Of a DNA stretch of 64,000 nt, positions 7,819 through 17,049 are shown in pieces. The DNA is from Nitratifractor salsuginis DSM 16511 (GTDB taxonomy: Bacteria > Campylobacterota > Campylobacteria > Campylobacterales > Sulfurovaceae), in assembly GCF_000186245.1 (NCBI RefSeq), contig NC_014935.1, forward strand, positions 806,001 through 870,000, in the 5' to 3' direction. How positions within the stretch are numbered: the stretch's first letter is position 1; every line of letters starts with the position of its first letter. Under the pieces are notes generated by a model. The model was given only the letters and a program-made list of their open reading frames with translations. It was not told the DNA's origin and did not search any database. A program made the translations under genes and the position numbers.

Positions 7819-8550
7819 ATGAAACGATTGATGATCTTTCTTTGGGCGGCGACTATGGGGCTCTTTGCCGCGGAGGTTCTGACCCTGAAAACCCCCGACG
7901 GGTATCGGCTCAAGGGGTGGCTGAGCCCGCCTGAGCGGGGAAGCGCTCCCTATCCTCTGGCGCTTTTCGCCCACGAGTACGGATCGGACCACCGGATGTG
8001 GAAAGAGCTCTCGGCGCAGATGCGCCGTCGGGGCTATGCCACGCTGGAGGTGGACCTGCGGGGCCACGGCCTCTCCGATATGCGCAAAGGGAAAAAACGC
8101 CGCATCCACGCAGGACACGGCCACTTCGGGGAGGATGCCGGGCGGATCGGCTTCGCCCGGATCCCCGAAGATCTCGCCGCCTGGATGGAGCGAATGGACG
8201 AGCGCAAGGATATCGATATAGAGGAGCCGGTCTTTTTCGGCTCGTCGCTGGGGGGTGGGGCGGTGATCCCGTTGATGCTCGACTACGAGCCCAAAGCGGT
8301 CGTGACCCTTTCGCCCGCTTCACCCAAAAACTTCGATCCCAAAAAGGTGACTGAGGCGGTCCGGGAGAGCGTTTCGCCGTGGCTCATCGTCAGCTCCAAG
8401 GGGGATTTCGCCCGGAAAACGGCAGAGCGCTACGCCGCCAAAGCCCAGATGGCGACCCTGATCCTCGTGCCGGGGCAGGGGCACGGCTCCTATACTCTCC
8501 CTTTGGCCGAGGGGTATATCCGGGTCTTTTTGGACCGTTATCTGAAGTAA
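7819..8550 (+). CDS. Exported alpha/beta-hydrolase
   Basis: A 243-residue serine hydrolase with a short signal peptide (MIFLWAATMGLFA). The nucleophile elbow is FFGSSLGGG (Ser143), the oxyanion region LFAHEYGSD near residue 50, the acid probably Asp in SSKGDF, and the His in PGQGHGS near residue 226. The motif VDLRGHGLSD is typical of dienelactone-hydrolase/esterase relatives. The substrate is not predictable. It is divergent from the RNase T2 gene and convergent with the large lipoprotein gene. The intervening 8551-8628 has no recognisable feature. Confidence 0.75.
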   Translation: MKRLMIFLWAATMGLFAAEVLTLKTPDGYRLKGWLSPPERGSAPYPLALFAHEYGSDHRMWKELSAQMRRRGYATLEVDLRGHGLSDMRKGKKRRIHAGHGHFGEDAGRIGFARIPEDLAAWMERMDERKDIDIEEPVFFGSSLGGGAVIPLMLDYEPKAVVTLSPASPKNFDPKKVTEAVRESVSPWLIVSSKGDFARKTAERYAAKAQMATLILVPGQGHGSYTLPLAEGYIRVFLDRYLK

Positions 8551-8628
8551 CCGTCTTTATCGATCACTTTTCAATGCCCGGCTTCCCCTGCCGAAAAACT
8601 CCTCGAGTGCTTTGAACACGGGAGCCGC

Positions 8629-11600
8629 TCAATGCGCTTTGAACGCCACAAAATCATCCAGGGGTTCTCCCTCTTTCCAATTGGATTTGAAGATCACTTT
8701 GGTCCCATCGGGGGAGGGGGTGGCGTGTGCGCTCCGATCGCTATAGCCGTATCCGGAATTGTGCTCCGCCATGAACCTGGCTTTGGCGAAGCGGTTGACG
8801 ATCCTGTTGTTGTGGATATCGACGCCATCGTCTCCGAGCATAATCGCGAAGATATCTCTATCGTTTAATTGCGAGGATTTGTAGGTGATATAGGCCCAGC
8901 CCGGGCGCTTGTAGTTTTGGCAGGAGACGTGCCCGCCGCCGTGGTTTAGAACGATCATCGTTCGCTCTTTTGTCTCCAGGTCGTATTGCCAGATCCCTTT
9001 TTGGCCGCTGTTTTGATACATACCGTCGGCACCGACCCCTTCGTTTTCAAACTGCACATAAAACTCTTTGTCCAGATCCTGGGAGACGCAGACATCGCCG
9101 TGATTGCCCTTGTATGCCAGAGTTTCAATAAAATTGAGGTTCATATCGTATTTGTCGATCTTTTTATACCAGTCGGTGCTGTGTGAACCGTCCTTGCCCT
9201 CTTTGAGCCCGGCGTAATGGTAAACGAGCACATAGCGCCCCAGCGGAGACACGGTCGCCCAGTTCAGGCGGTTTTCCACCCGATCCGATGTCATATGCAG
9301 CACTTTCGTTCCGTTTGTGCCGTCGAAATCTTTTATGACGCTGCTGTTGGTTTTGAAATTGTAGAGGATGAAGGTCGGGGTATCGTCCGCTCTACCCTGC
9401 ACGTGGGCCGTAAGCAGCATATAGGTATCGTTGTAATCCATATTGCCCTCGTACTCGCCGATCGTAATCCGGTCGTAAGTACCCGGTATCTCGTACAGAA
9501 GCGTCTCTTCCCCGCTGCGCAGATTCTCTTTGACGATGCCGTAGTGATGGGACGAGACCCAGCCTATGCCGTAGCGGAAGCGCCTGTTCAGACGGGACAA
9601 GCGCTTTTTGGAAGAGCTGTCAAAGGTATGGATCGGATCATAGGTACGGGCATCGACCAGCAGTTTGTCGGCTTGCAACAGCATCAAAGAGCTATCGGCG
9701 TTCCATACGGGATCTTTGGGGTAATGGTGAACGGGACTCACATCGTCATTCCCGGTGGCGTGGGTGACCTGGGTGATCGTCGTATCGAACGCTCCCCCTT
9801 CGTGGACGGAGTTTTTGTATCCGGGTCTTGCAATACTCTCATCCAACTCATATCCGGTATGCATCAGATCGCCGTCGACCAGGGTCGTATCTTTGGGGTA
9901 TTTTTTGACCTCTCCTTTTATGATATCCGAGAGTGCCGTATGCAGTGCTTTGTAGGAGGGGACCATATCTTTGAGGAAATACCACCAGAAAAATCCGCCG
10001 ACAAATCTTTCGTGTGTGATCGGGAGCATGTAGTATCGGGTTAAATATCCGGCTTTATCCCCTTGGGTGGCACCGACTTCGCCAAAACCGAGTTTGGCAT
10101 TCGGGAAGAGTGTTCCCAGATCATCAAACACTTGATTCCACTCCTCGATCGTCGGCTTGTGCCCGTCGCAATTTTCTTCATAATAACTTACGAAGAGATA
10201 ATCGATCCCCTCTCTTAGATATTGCGGCAGCATCTCCTGCGCCCACTCCCTCATCTTCTCCGACGGATCATCATAGCAGCCGTCATTTTCACTATAGTCG
10301 TTGTAGTAGAGGGTCAAAGCCGTTTTGTAGCCTCTGCTTTTTGCCTGGTTGTAGGCATAGATCGTCTTTTGTGCGACGTCGTCTCTCGTTTGGGTATCGT
10401 GATCGTATGTCCACCCCCCGTTGACTTCATTGCCGATCTCCCATATCGCTACCTGATCTCCGAAGGCGTCAAGGTATTCGTCGACCCTGCTTTTGTATTC
10501 GTCGACAGAGTAGTCTTTCAAGTACTCGGAGTCACACAGCTCACCCATAATGTCGGTATAGGGTGTCAGCCTCTGTATGGCTTCCTCATAATCCGAAGCG
10601 GGGACTTCATCGAAAACGACTCTGCTTACGACGCGTTTGGGGAGTGTCTCCAATGCCTCGATCGTTTTGTCCATTGTCTGGATACTATCGAGAGTCACGC
10701 CGTAGAATTTTTGGGAAAGATCGACGTCTGCATCGGCATACGCCCCAATGCGCTTGAAAGCATCCTCGACAGGCACCAGGAAGTTTGACGCATTGGGATC
10801 TTCACTTTCAAAGGTGACGTCACCGCCAATATTCCAGGAATTATGCTCATTGTCGGGGACTCCCCATTGACTTCGCATGGGGTTTCGGTTGGCGGCTGCG
10901 ATATTGTGATGGATCTTCGTACGTGCATCATAGCTGCCCACAAAACCGTCACGACCGTTATGGTAGGCGGTATTGTAGGCGAAGATCACATCGATACCGG
11001 AGTTGAAGTCAAAACCGTCCGCGCGGTTGCCGTAGGAAATATTGTTTTTGAAGGTCGCTTTTCGGCCGTTGCCCGCTTCGAAATTGGGGCCGGTGCAGTT
11101 GCCGTTGTCATCCCGTTTGCAGTTTCCTCCCCCTTTAAAGCCGTTGCCGTCTCCATCTGCCTTGCCGTTGTTGTATGAAAGATTATATGCTATGTAAGAA
11201 TAGTTCGAACGCCAGGCATCGATCCCGTCATCCGAACTGTCATAAACGCGGTTGTGCGTGATGATGTTGTATCTTCCCGAAGAGACGGAAATCCCGTCAG
11301 CGTTACCGCCGTTTGCCCGAGTCCCTTCGTCGGAATTTGCATAGATGTAATTGTCCCGGATGACATTGTATCCTCGCGGATAGGGGATGGTGTATCCGGG
11401 GTCATTTTCGTGCCACTTGCCGCCGTAGACGACGATACCGCTCAGGTGATTGTCGTGGACTCTGCACCCTTCGACGATGTTGTGGCTGCCGGAGACGACA
11501 ATGGCTTCATAGCCGGTATTGACCACATCGATCGATCGGAATCTTATATAGTCGCCTCGTATGTTTACGCCCCGATCCCGTTCATCGAGGTGCTCTCGAA

Positions 11601-12750
11601 AATAGTCGATGGATTCGAAGGGCCCTTTGAGTATGGCACGCTCGTTTGGATAGGATTCTACGATAACGGGGTGATCGAATGTTCCTTTTTTGCTAATACT
11701 TATCGCGTGGGGAATCGGGTAGATCCCTCCACGTAAAAAGAGCACGCCTCCCTCCGAGTTGAGCCGGGATAGCGCGGCGTGAAGGCTGCAGGGTGTTTGG
11801 AGGGTACACGCATCACCGCTGCCGTCCGGTGAAGCGATCAGTGTGGCCCGGGAGAGCGGGGTCGGGGCGATCGGTCGTGGACCTATGACGGTTTTTTTGA
11901 CTTCATTGGGCGCGAATTGTGCGGTCACATCCAGATCTGCCTGTACCTTGGTATCGACTCTCGGGTTTTGGGTAGAGCCGTCGCTCCATTTGAGAAAATG
12001 ATATCCGTTGTCCGGCAGGGCTGTCACTTCCGATCCGTCGGCATTTTGATCGACCGTTTGACGGGTTTCTCCCACGAGCGATCCGTTCGGGCCTGCCCTG
12101 TAGATTAGCGTATAGGTCAGCACTTTTTTATTGACCGTGATTAGGACCCCGTCGCTTGCACTCGCTCCGTCATCATCCGTCACGGTCAAGGTGACGGTGT
12201 GGGTGCCCACAGTAAAGTCGGATTTGGTGAAGCGGCTCTTTGTGCTCAAGGTGGTGTTGCCTTCCGTCCACCGGTAGCTTACAATGCGGCCGTCGCTGTC
12301 GGTACTCTTGGAGGCATCCAGTGTCACCGGTTCCCCTTCGGTGACCGTTTGATCCTCTCCGGCATCGGCCGTGGGTGCCCGGTTGGGGGGTACGGTTACA
12401 TTCACCGTTCTTCTTACGGTATCGGCGGCATTGCCTGCCGCATCACTTACATCATAGGTGACGGTATAGTTTCCCTCCGCTGCGGTGTTGACGGCTGAGG
12501 CATCGATACGGATCTTTGCCGTGATATTGCCGTCTCGGTCATCATAGGCTTCGGCACCGAGTTCCGTGTAGGTTCCGTCAAGAGGGATGATCTGGGGATT
12601 GGGGCCGTGGAGGGTTATGACCGGTTTGGTGGTATCGGGAGGATCGCCTGTTCCGGAACCGCCGCCACAGCCGGTCAGTAGAAGAAGGCTCAGGATCGAA
12701 AGGATGATAATCGGGAATCTTTTTATCACTGCAGGAATATGAAGATACAT
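8629..12750 (-). CDS. Giant lipoprotein: Ig/PKD + PL9-like beta-helix + GH-like barrel + beta-propeller
   Basis: About 1373 residues. The start is the ATG at 12748-12750, preceded on the minus strand by AAGGAGCGGCCCC. A lipoprotein signal has lipobox LLTGC (Cys28). Domains by eye: Ig-like (HYR/DUF5011 type) ~38-120; PKD ~122-205 (GEDQTVTEGEPVTLDAS); InlB-like repeat ~215-280 (YHFLKWSDGST); right-handed beta-helix ~300-640 resembling polysaccharide lyase family 9 (NIITHNRVYDSSDDGIDAW, DGNGFKGGG); a clan-A glycosidase-like domain ~680-935 with acid/base candidate WEIGNEVNGG (~773) and nucleophile candidate GFGEVG (~888); and a TolB/oligogalacturonate-lyase-like propeller ~1010-1373 (TPSPDGTKVIFKSNW). 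It probably binds or cleaves acidic polysaccharide at the cell surface; activity is inferred. Confidence 0.75.
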   Translation of the reverse strand: MYLHIPAVIKRFPIIILSILSLLLLTGCGGGSGTGDPPDTTKPVITLHGPNPQIIPLDGTYTELGAEAYDDRDGNITAKIRIDASAVNTAAEGNYTVTYDVSDAAGNAADTVRRTVNVTVPPNRAPTADAGEDQTVTEGEPVTLDASKSTDSDGRIVSYRWTEGNTTLSTKSRFTKSDFTVGTHTVTLTVTDDDGASASDGVLITVNKKVLTYTLIYRAGPNGSLVGETRQTVDQNADGSEVTALPDNGYHFLKWSDGSTQNPRVDTKVQADLDVTAQFAPNEVKKTVIGPRPIAPTPLSRATLIASPDGSGDACTLQTPCSLHAALSRLNSEGGVLFLRGGIYPIPHAISISKKGTFDHPVIVESYPNERAILKGPFESIDYFREHLDERDRGVNIRGDYIRFRSIDVVNTGYEAIVVSGSHNIVEGCRVHDNHLSGIVVYGGKWHENDPGYTIPYPRGYNVIRDNYIYANSDEGTRANGGNADGISVSSGRYNIITHNRVYDSSDDGIDAWRSNYSYIAYNLSYNNGKADGDGNGFKGGGNCKRDDNGNCTGPNFEAGNGRKATFKNNISYGNRADGFDFNSGIDVIFAYNTAYHNGRDGFVGSYDARTKIHHNIAAANRNPMRSQWGVPDNEHNSWNIGGDVTFESEDPNASNFLVPVEDAFKRIGAYADADVDLSQKFYGVTLDSIQTMDKTIEALETLPKRVVSRVVFDEVPASDYEEAIQRLTPYTDIMGELCDSEYLKDYSVDEYKSRVDEYLDAFGDQVAIWEIGNEVNGGWTYDHDTQTRDDVAQKTIYAYNQAKSRGYKTALTLYYNDYSENDGCYDDPSEKMREWAQEMLPQYLREGIDYLFVSYYEENCDGHKPTIEEWNQVFDDLGTLFPNAKLGFGEVGATQGDKAGYLTRYYMLPITHERFVGGFFWWYFLKDMVPSYKALHTALSDIIKGEVKKYPKDTTLVDGDLMHTGYELDESIARPGYKNSVHEGGAFDTTITQVTHATGNDDVSPVHHYPKDPVWNADSSLMLLQADKLLVDARTYDPIHTFDSSSKKRLSRLNRRFRYGIGWVSSHHYGIVKENLRSGEETLLYEIPGTYDRITIGEYEGNMDYNDTYMLLTAHVQGRADDTPTFILYNFKTNSSVIKDFDGTNGTKVLHMTSDRVENRLNWATVSPLGRYVLVYHYAGLKEGKDGSHSTDWYKKIDKYDMNLNFIETLAYKGNHGDVCVSQDLDKEFYVQFENEGVGADGMYQNSGQKGIWQYDLETKERTMIVLNHGGGHVSCQNYKRPGWAYITYKSSQLNDRDIFAIMLGDDGVDIHNNRIVNRFAKARFMAEHNSGYGYSDRSAHATPSPDGTKVIFKSNWKEGEPLDDFVAFKAH

Positions 12751-12763
12751 GGGGCCGCTCCTT
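12163..12763 (-). repeat. 601-nt near-identical block shared with 14725-15325
   Basis: This block covers the ribosome site, signal peptide, first Ig-like module and PKD module of the giant lipoprotein. It aligns colinearly, without length change, to 14725-15325 in the next gene, with only scattered substitutions visible (for example around 12385-12400 and 12545-12590). Homology stops abruptly at CGCTCCGT on one side and GCTCCTT upstream of the start on the other. Confidence 0.85.
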
Positions 12764-12969
12764 GTGCTTTTGGTGAATGGCAAATAGCCACGAGCGCTCT
12801 TAACGAGTATAGCACTATCTTTTACAAAGGCAATAAACGGCCAGTTGTTTCTACAAACTATCAGGAGAGCTTTGGTGTATAATTTTCCCAATTATTGCAC
12901 CATTTTCTTCTGTAAGAATATCATCCCCCTAAGTATCCATAATATCATTTCGGTTTCTATAATCCCTGG

Positions 12970-15312
12970 TCAATTAATGTAAGGCACAAGTGGATCACTT
13001 CCGTTCAAGAATTCATCCAAATCATAGTATCCATCACCATCATAATCTGTTTTATTGTTATCATCATATTGAGCAACGGATAAATTGCCAAACTTCATAT
13101 ATTCCCATACATCAGCCATACCGTCACCATCTGAATCTGCATATAATGTACCGGGAGACATGGCAGGAAAACTTACATTACCATTTTCCCAATCCTCTTC
13201 ATTTACCGCATGATCAAATCCTGTACTATCTTTAACATTATTGATCATTCTCAAATCAACATCATCAATATTGCTTACAAATTCACCTTTCTCATTCAAT
13301 CGTGCATTGCATCCTACATCGGCAAGAACAACATTATAAGTATCTTGAATATTCAAAATTTTAACTGGGAACATCGCTTGTTTTAATGCATCAAATCGCT
13401 TATACCTATCACTTAAATTTACCAATTTTGAATTTTCATCCTCTGTTCTTTCTAAATAGAATGCATAAGGATTTGAAGGCGGATTATAGTGGGGGATCAT
13501 AATATTCCCAGACATATATATTGAACCATCGCTTACATTGGTACAACTCTTCTTCCATGGTTCATGCCAGACTCTTTGATATGTGATATCATCTGTTGTC
13601 ATAGGACCGGCTTTGTAGTAATTGTTAATGAAGTCAACTACTACATCTCTTGTTGTAGAGCCTGCTCTATTCCCCCAATTGTAAATTACATTATTAATCA
13701 CTTTAACCCCATTGGTACTTACGCGTGGATTTCGGTGATCTGAACCCGTAAAGAGATTTCTGTGTATTGAAATATTTTTAACCCATTTCCCTGTATAGGA
13801 GCAAGTCGTAGCACTTCCTCCTTGAATATTCATACCGGTTGAATGCCCCTCTTCAGATTCTCCAAACAGGCTGTTTTGCACTGAAAAATTATACATGGCA
13901 TCACTCTCTCGTGCTTGACTGCTCAATGAAATGGTAAGCAAGTTGTCCCGTGTCCACTGAGATGAAACATGATCGATTATTACATTGTGTCCTTCTCTAA
14001 AATAAATATTAAGTGGGCGAGTTCGAAGTTTATCGTTTGGATTTCCTTTGTATGAAAGAGACCATCCTTGTCTAAATTTTAAATATCGTATGACAACATC
14101 ATGTAATCCATCGGCACTGTTTGGCACATAGATTAAACCTTGTATGCCTTTAGGATTACCGGGCTTCATACGTAGGCAAATGCCATCACCGGGTGCAGTT
14201 TGTCCTGCTATGGTTATATTGGAGTTAGTTAACCTGATGGGCTTTTTCAGATCGATATACCCACTGACACGAAAGATAACTATTCTGCTGCCATTGGCTT
14301 CTATAGCTGCTCGTAAACTTCCTTTGCCACTGTCATTCGTATTGGTGACTTCTATGATTCTTCCGCCTCTGCCTCCTTTGGAAATCGCTCCAAACCCTTC
14401 TGCTTCGGGGAATGCCGGTAGCACCGTGATGGCTTTTTGGACAACATTCACCGTTCGTATCACTTCATCAGCAGCATTGCCTGCCGCATCACTTACATCA
14501 TAGGTGACGGTATAGTTTCCCTCTGCCGACGTGTTGACGGCTGAGGCATCGATACGGATCTTTGCCGTGATATTGCCGTCTCGGTTATCATAGGCTTCCG
14601 CTCCGAGTTCCGTGTAGGTTCCGCCAAGGGGGATGATCTGGGGATTGGGACCGTGGAGGGTTATGACCGGTTTGGTGGTATCGGGTGCAGTTGTTACTTT
14701 CACAACGACTGTGTCACTATCCATCGCTCCGTCATCATCCGTCACGGTCAAGGTGACGGTGTGGGTGCCCACAGTAAAGTCGGATTTGGTGAAGCGGCTC
14801 TTTGTGCTCAAGGTGGTGTTGCCTTCCGTCCACCGGTAGCTTACAATGCGGCCGTCGCTGTCGGTACTCTTGGAGGCATCCAGTGTCACCGGTTCCCCTT
14901 CGGTGACCGTTTGATCCTCTCCGGCATCGGCTGTGGGTGCCCGGTTGGGTGGTGCGATTACGCTTACCGTTCTTCTTACGGTATCGGCAGCATTGCCTGC
15001 CGCATCACTTACATCATAGGTGACGGTATAGTTTCCCTCCGCTGCGGTGTTGACGGCTGAGGCATCGATACGGATCTTTGCCGTGATATTGCCGTCTCGG
15101 TCATCATAGGCTTCCGCTCCGAGTTCCGTGTAGGTTCCGCCAAGCGGGATGATCTGGGGATTGGGACCGTGGAGGGTTATGACCGGTTTGGTGGTATCGG
15201 GAGGATCGCCTGTTCCGGAACCGCCGCCACAGCCAGTCAGCAGAAGAAGGCTCAGGATCGATAGGATGATAATCGGGAATCTTTTTATCACTGCAGGAAT
15301 ATGAAGATACAT
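12970..15312 (-). CDS. Lipoprotein with Ig/PKD modules and PL1-like pectate-lyase domain
   Basis: 780 residues. The lipobox LLTGC (Cys28) and the first two modules (Ig-like ~38-120, PKD ~122-205) match the giant lipoprotein almost exactly. A second Ig-like copy (~213-295) is itself a DNA-level duplicate of the first. Then comes a PL1-type pectate-lyase beta-helix (~300-690): EAEGFGAISKGGRGG, ITIAGQTAPGDG, IDHVSSQWTRDN, HRNPRVSTNG. The C-terminus has two calcium-loop-like segments, DSDGDGMADVWE and DYDGDGYYDLDEF. The lyase half (12970-14400) is strikingly AT-rich against its neighbours, pointing to horizontal acquisition of the catalytic part. The 219-nt gap to the giant lipoprotein gene has no other gene. 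Confidence 0.8.
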   Translation of the reverse strand: MYLHIPAVIKRFPIIILSILSLLLLTGCGGGSGTGDPPDTTKPVITLHGPNPQIIPLGGTYTELGAEAYDDRDGNITAKIRIDASAVNTAAEGNYTVTYDVSDAAGNAADTVRRTVSVIAPPNRAPTADAGEDQTVTEGEPVTLDASKSTDSDGRIVSYRWTEGNTTLSTKSRFTKSDFTVGTHTVTLTVTDDDGAMDSDTVVVKVTTAPDTTKPVITLHGPNPQIIPLGGTYTELGAEAYDNRDGNITAKIRIDASAVNTSAEGNYTVTYDVSDAAGNAADEVIRTVNVVQKAITVLPAFPEAEGFGAISKGGRGGRIIEVTNTNDSGKGSLRAAIEANGSRIVIFRVSGYIDLKKPIRLTNSNITIAGQTAPGDGICLRMKPGNPKGIQGLIYVPNSADGLHDVVIRYLKFRQGWSLSYKGNPNDKLRTRPLNIYFREGHNVIIDHVSSQWTRDNLLTISLSSQARESDAMYNFSVQNSLFGESEEGHSTGMNIQGGSATTCSYTGKWVKNISIHRNLFTGSDHRNPRVSTNGVKVINNVIYNWGNRAGSTTRDVVVDFINNYYKAGPMTTDDITYQRVWHEPWKKSCTNVSDGSIYMSGNIMIPHYNPPSNPYAFYLERTEDENSKLVNLSDRYKRFDALKQAMFPVKILNIQDTYNVVLADVGCNARLNEKGEFVSNIDDVDLRMINNVKDSTGFDHAVNEEDWENGNVSFPAMSPGTLYADSDGDGMADVWEYMKFGNLSVAQYDDNNKTDYDGDGYYDLDEFLNGSDPLVPYIN
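14471..14685 (-). repeat. 215-nt Ig-module duplicate (second copy at 14987-15201)
   Basis: Reads GCAGCATTGCCTGCC... to ...GTGGTATCGGG and recurs at 14987-15201 with an offset of exactly 516 nt. A third copy lies in the neighbouring gene (inside 12430-12640). Only a few substitutions are visible, such as the region around 14521-14530. Confidence 0.85.
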
Positions 15313-15325
15313 GGGGCCGCTCCTT
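14725..15325 (-). repeat. 601-nt near-identical block shared with 12163-12763
   Basis: Second copy of the block containing ribosome site, signal peptide, Ig-like and PKD modules. The two copies have the same orientation, 2562 nt apart. Confidence 0.85.
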
Positions 15326-15468
15326 TCATATGGAGAGCTTGCGAATGGCTACCCACCCCTATTCATTATAGCACTTAAGTTAATTCCCTTTTATCAAGGA
15401 CAGTTTATCGATTTTTTATCTCACCGGGCACATCCCAAAATTCGGGAGAGATCATTGTGAAACGATAA

Positions 15469-16353
15469 CTATTCGGCTGCTTTACTTCCCCGCTGGGCCA
15501 CATAGAGCCCGCCGAGGATCAGGGCTCCGCCCAGGAGCATCGCGGCCGTGATCTCTTCGGAGAGGACGAACACGCCGGTGAGCGCGGTGAGCAGCGGGAC
15601 GAGGTAGATGTAGTTTCCTGCGGCGACGGGGTCGATGCGTTCGATGCCCTGCTGCCACAGCACGAAGGCGAGGCCGGAGGAGAAGAACCCCAGAAAGATC
15701 AGGTTACCCCAGACGGTCGGCTCTCTGAGCGCCTGGATATGGGTCGCTTCGCCGGTGAGGAGCAGATAGAGCAGCATCAGCCCGATGCCATAGAAAAAGC
15801 TTTTGCGGGCGATCTGCAGGAAGTGATAGCCCTCGGGCGCGCGCTTGAGGGCAACGGAGTAGAGGGCGAAAGTGGCCGCGCCGGCCAGGGCCAGCAGATC
15901 CCCCCGTAATCTCAGGGTGAAGTGCCGCTCGGTAAAGAGGATCAGCCCCATCCCTGTCACGGCGATGAGGAAGCCAAGCAGCAGCGCCGGACGGAAGCGT
16001 TCTCCGCGGATGAGAAAATGCGCCAGCAGGGCGGTGAGGATGGGGATGGCCCCCATATAGAGCCCGACGTTGCTGGCCTGGGTGTAGCGCAGGGCGAAGT
16101 TCTCCAGCAGGAAATAGACGAAAATCCCCAGAAATCCCAGGAGAAAGAAATAAGCTTCGTCACGAAGAGAGCGTGGCAGGAGATCTTTGGGGTAGAGGAT
16201 CAGCAGCAGGCCCCAGGCGAGCGTGAAACGGTAGAGCATAATTTCGATGGGGGTGAGGTAGGCGAGCAGGACTTTGTTGCCGACGAAGGCGACGCTCCAG
16301 ATGGCGACGGTGATGAACGTAAAGAGATGTCCGGTGAGGCGTCGGGAGAGCAC
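15469..16353 (-). CDS. EamA/DMT-family permease
   Basis: A 294-residue membrane protein with about ten transmembrane helices in two homologous EamA halves, the drug/metabolite transporter fold. The N-terminal helix reads TFITVAIWSVAFVGNKVLLAYL. Typical motifs are LRYTQASNVGLYMGAIPILTA (end of repeat 1) and IERIDPVAAGNYIYLVPLLTA (end of repeat 2). Such proteins often export amino acids or metabolites. It follows livF by three bases on the same strand, so it is probably the last gene of the liv operon. That suggests a role in amino acid traffic, but the substrate is not determined by sequence. An AT-rich 156-nt gap separates it from the PL1 gene. Confidence 0.85.
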   Translation of the reverse strand: MLSRRLTGHLFTFITVAIWSVAFVGNKVLLAYLTPIEIMLYRFTLAWGLLLILYPKDLLPRSLRDEAYFFLLGFLGIFVYFLLENFALRYTQASNVGLYMGAIPILTALLAHFLIRGERFRPALLLGFLIAVTGMGLILFTERHFTLRLRGDLLALAGAATFALYSVALKRAPEGYHFLQIARKSFFYGIGLMLLYLLLTGEATHIQALREPTVWGNLIFLGFFSSGLAFVLWQQGIERIDPVAAGNYIYLVPLLTALTGVFVLSEEITAAMLLGGALILGGLYVAQRGSKAAE

Positions 16354-16356
16354 GCC

Positions 16357-17049
16357 TCAGCCGCCGAGATACTTTTGGCGGACTTCGTCGTTGCCCAGGA
16401 GTTGGGAAGCGGGGCCTTTGAGGGAGATGCTGCCGTTTTCGAGGACATAGCCGTAGTCGGCGATCTTAAGTGCGGCGAAGGCGTTCTGCTCGACGAGGAG
16501 AATGGTGATCCTCTCTTTGAGCTCGGTGATGATTTCGAAGACTTCCCCCACGATTTTGGGGGCGAGGCCGAGGCTGGGCTCGTCGAGCATCAACATCCTC
16601 GGTTCACTCATCAGGGCCCGGGCGATGGCCAGCATCTGCTGTTCCCCGCCGCTGAGGGTCCCTGCCTTTTGATCCACCTTGCTCTTGAGGCGGGGAAAAC
16701 GCTCGTACATCTCGGTGCGGAGCCGCTCGAAATTCTCCGTGTTGTTAAAGGCCCCCATCCGCAGGTTCTCATCGACGGTGAGGTTGATGAAGACCCGGCG
16801 CCCCTCCGGGACGAGGGCGATTCCCTCTCGGACGATCCGGTGGGTGGGCATTTTGCTGATATCCTTGCCGTCGAAGAGGACCTCTCCGCTCTTTTTGACC
16901 GCATTGACGATGGCGCTCAGGGTCGAAGTCTTTCCGGCACCGTTGGAGCCGATGAGGGTGACGATGTGGTTGCGGTCGATGTGCATATCGATTCCCCGGA
17001 CCGCCGCGATGACTCCGTAATAGACTTGGAGGTTTTTGATATCAAGCAT
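16357..17049 (-). CDS. livF: Branched-chain amino acid ABC transporter ATPase LivF
   Basis: A 230-residue nucleotide-binding subunit on the cytosolic side of the importer. Visible are Walker A GSNGAGKTS (~residue 35), signature LSGGEQQM (~135), Walker B MLMLDEPSLGL (~155) and the H-loop equivalent in ITILLVEQNAF, where Gln-Asn replaces the usual His as in LivF homologues. Its start overlaps the end of livG by 8 nt. It pairs with LivG to energise the LivHM channel. Confidence 0.92.
   Translation of the reverse strand: MLDIKNLQVYYGVIAAVRGIDMHIDRNHIVTLIGSNGAGKTSTLSAIVNAVKKSGEVLFDGKDISKMPTHRIVREGIALVPEGRRVFINLTVDENLRMGAFNNTENFERLRTEMYERFPRLKSKVDQKAGTLSGGEQQMLAIARALMSEPRMLMLDEPSLGLAPKIVGEVFEIITELKERITILLVEQNAFAALKIADYGYVLENGSISLKGPASQLLGNDEVRQKYLGG

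Noticed and set aside
12751-12891. 47-codon N-terminal extension of the giant lipoprotein frame
   Set aside because: A lipoprotein signal starts at the ATG at 12750 with an ideal ribosome site, identical to that of the paralogue. The extension has neither.
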